A stretch of 5,809 nucleotides of DNA from contig JALRHN010000134.1 in the NCBI GenBank assembly GCA_023259575.1, positions 1 through 5,809 on the forward strand. The letters run 5' to 3'. The number at the start of each line of letters is the position of its first letter. Position 1 is the stretch's first letter. The position numbers were made by a program, and so were the translations under genes. This DNA is from Candidatus Kapaibacterium sp. (lineage in GTDB: Bacteria > Bacteroidota > Ignavibacteria > Kapaibacteriales > UBA961). The notes beneath the pieces are model-generated. The model was not told the DNA's origin and searched no databases. It was given only the letters and a program-made list of their open reading frames with translations. Shown one piece after another: positions 5,600-5,809 of this stretch.

Positions 5600-5809
5600 T
5601 CATTGTAGTTTTTTTGCTTGAATTAATTCCAAAGCATGTTCATATGAAGAAGCTGTAATATTGTTTCCACTAATTAAGGAAGCAATATGCTCAACCTTTT
5701 CTGAATTTGATAAAATCGTAGTGGTAACATATGCTCTATCATCTATTACGTTCTTTTGAACCAGAATATGATTATCGGCTAGGGCAGCTATTTGAGGTGA
5801 ATGACTTAT
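5600..5809 (-). CDS. recN: DNA repair protein RecN, C-terminal 69 residues (gene continues beyond window)
   Basis: The reading frame is open from the window edge to TGA at 5602-5600 and encodes 69 residues. It is the C-terminal end of the ATPase head of RecN, an SMC-like protein that acts at DNA double-strand breaks. The start ISHSPQIAALADNHILVQK matches the (V/I)THLPQ(V/I)A-----H-(F/L)V-K segment of RecN, with the switch histidine at residue 3. Residues 37-46 (EKVEHIASLI) and SGNN-(I)T at 47-52 correspond to the R--E(I)A-(M/L)(I/L)(G/S)G segment, and HALELI (58-63) to the closing A-ELL helix. The upstream coiled coil, Walker A and the signature are outside the window. It is the first visible gene of the recN-HD-ABC operon. 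The fit is good although the fragment is short; full length cannot be checked here. Confidence 0.88.
   Translation of the reverse strand: MSHSPQIAALADNHILVQKNVIDDRAYVTTTILSNSEKVEHIASLISGNNITASSYEHALELIQAKKLQ

Noticed and set aside
1..5809. CRISPR arrays, tRNA or rRNA genes, insertion sequences, phage or defence genes
   Set aside because: Reading both strands showed no spaced repeats, cloverleaf sequence with T-loop motif, terminal inverted repeats or transposase/integrase motifs.

Overview
The window is AT-rich, double-stranded coding bacterial DNA, almost fully packed with genes. It looks like a member of the Bacteroidota/Rhodothermota/Balneolota (FCB) group. This is inferred from four things: a two-domain membrane-anchored SppA, an HU protein with the RNPRTG arm, a tiny Lys/Arg-rich mS38/Cox24-like protein typical of these phyla, and a near absence of Shine-Dalgarno sequences (only one gene has a clear one). 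Genus cannot be told from the sequence.

Layout: the left end (1-931, minus strand) carries an ABC-2-type (BcrA/drug-export-like) ATPase. A possible permease start lies 2 nt past its stop codon and runs off the window. A 192-bp divergent intergenic region separates it from a plus-strand run: sppA (1124-3031, GTG start), an HU-family nucleoid protein (3194-3529), a membrane-anchored TPR protein (about 3575-4048), and a 31-codon gene (4079-4174) for a highly basic mS38/Cox24-like ribosomal protein. The last of these was missed by ordinary length cut-offs. The run ends at a strong intrinsic terminator (4178-4209). Facing it is a minus-strand operon, read right to left: the 3' end of recN (5809-5600), a small RelA/SpoT-type HD protein (5589-4990), and the ATPase of a Mn/Zn/Fe ABC transporter (4988-4212). 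The gaps in this operon are 10 nt and 1 nt.

How they may work together: the plus-strand run is mostly growth and housekeeping functions (envelope protein quality control, nucleoid structure, ribosome). The minus-strand operon joins DNA repair (RecN), possible alarmone metabolism and metal uptake. The observations most worth following are: the HD protein keeps His53, His79-Asp80 and Glu83-Asp84 but has Ala where the family has its final metal-binding Asp (KLAAR instead of KLADR); the metal-transport ATPase has no permease beside it; and the first 17 codons of the HU gene contain an abrupt GC-rich, GC3-rich patch unlike the rest of the gene. I see no CRISPR array, tRNA, rRNA, insertion sequence or phage genes, and no clear undescribed multi-gene system.
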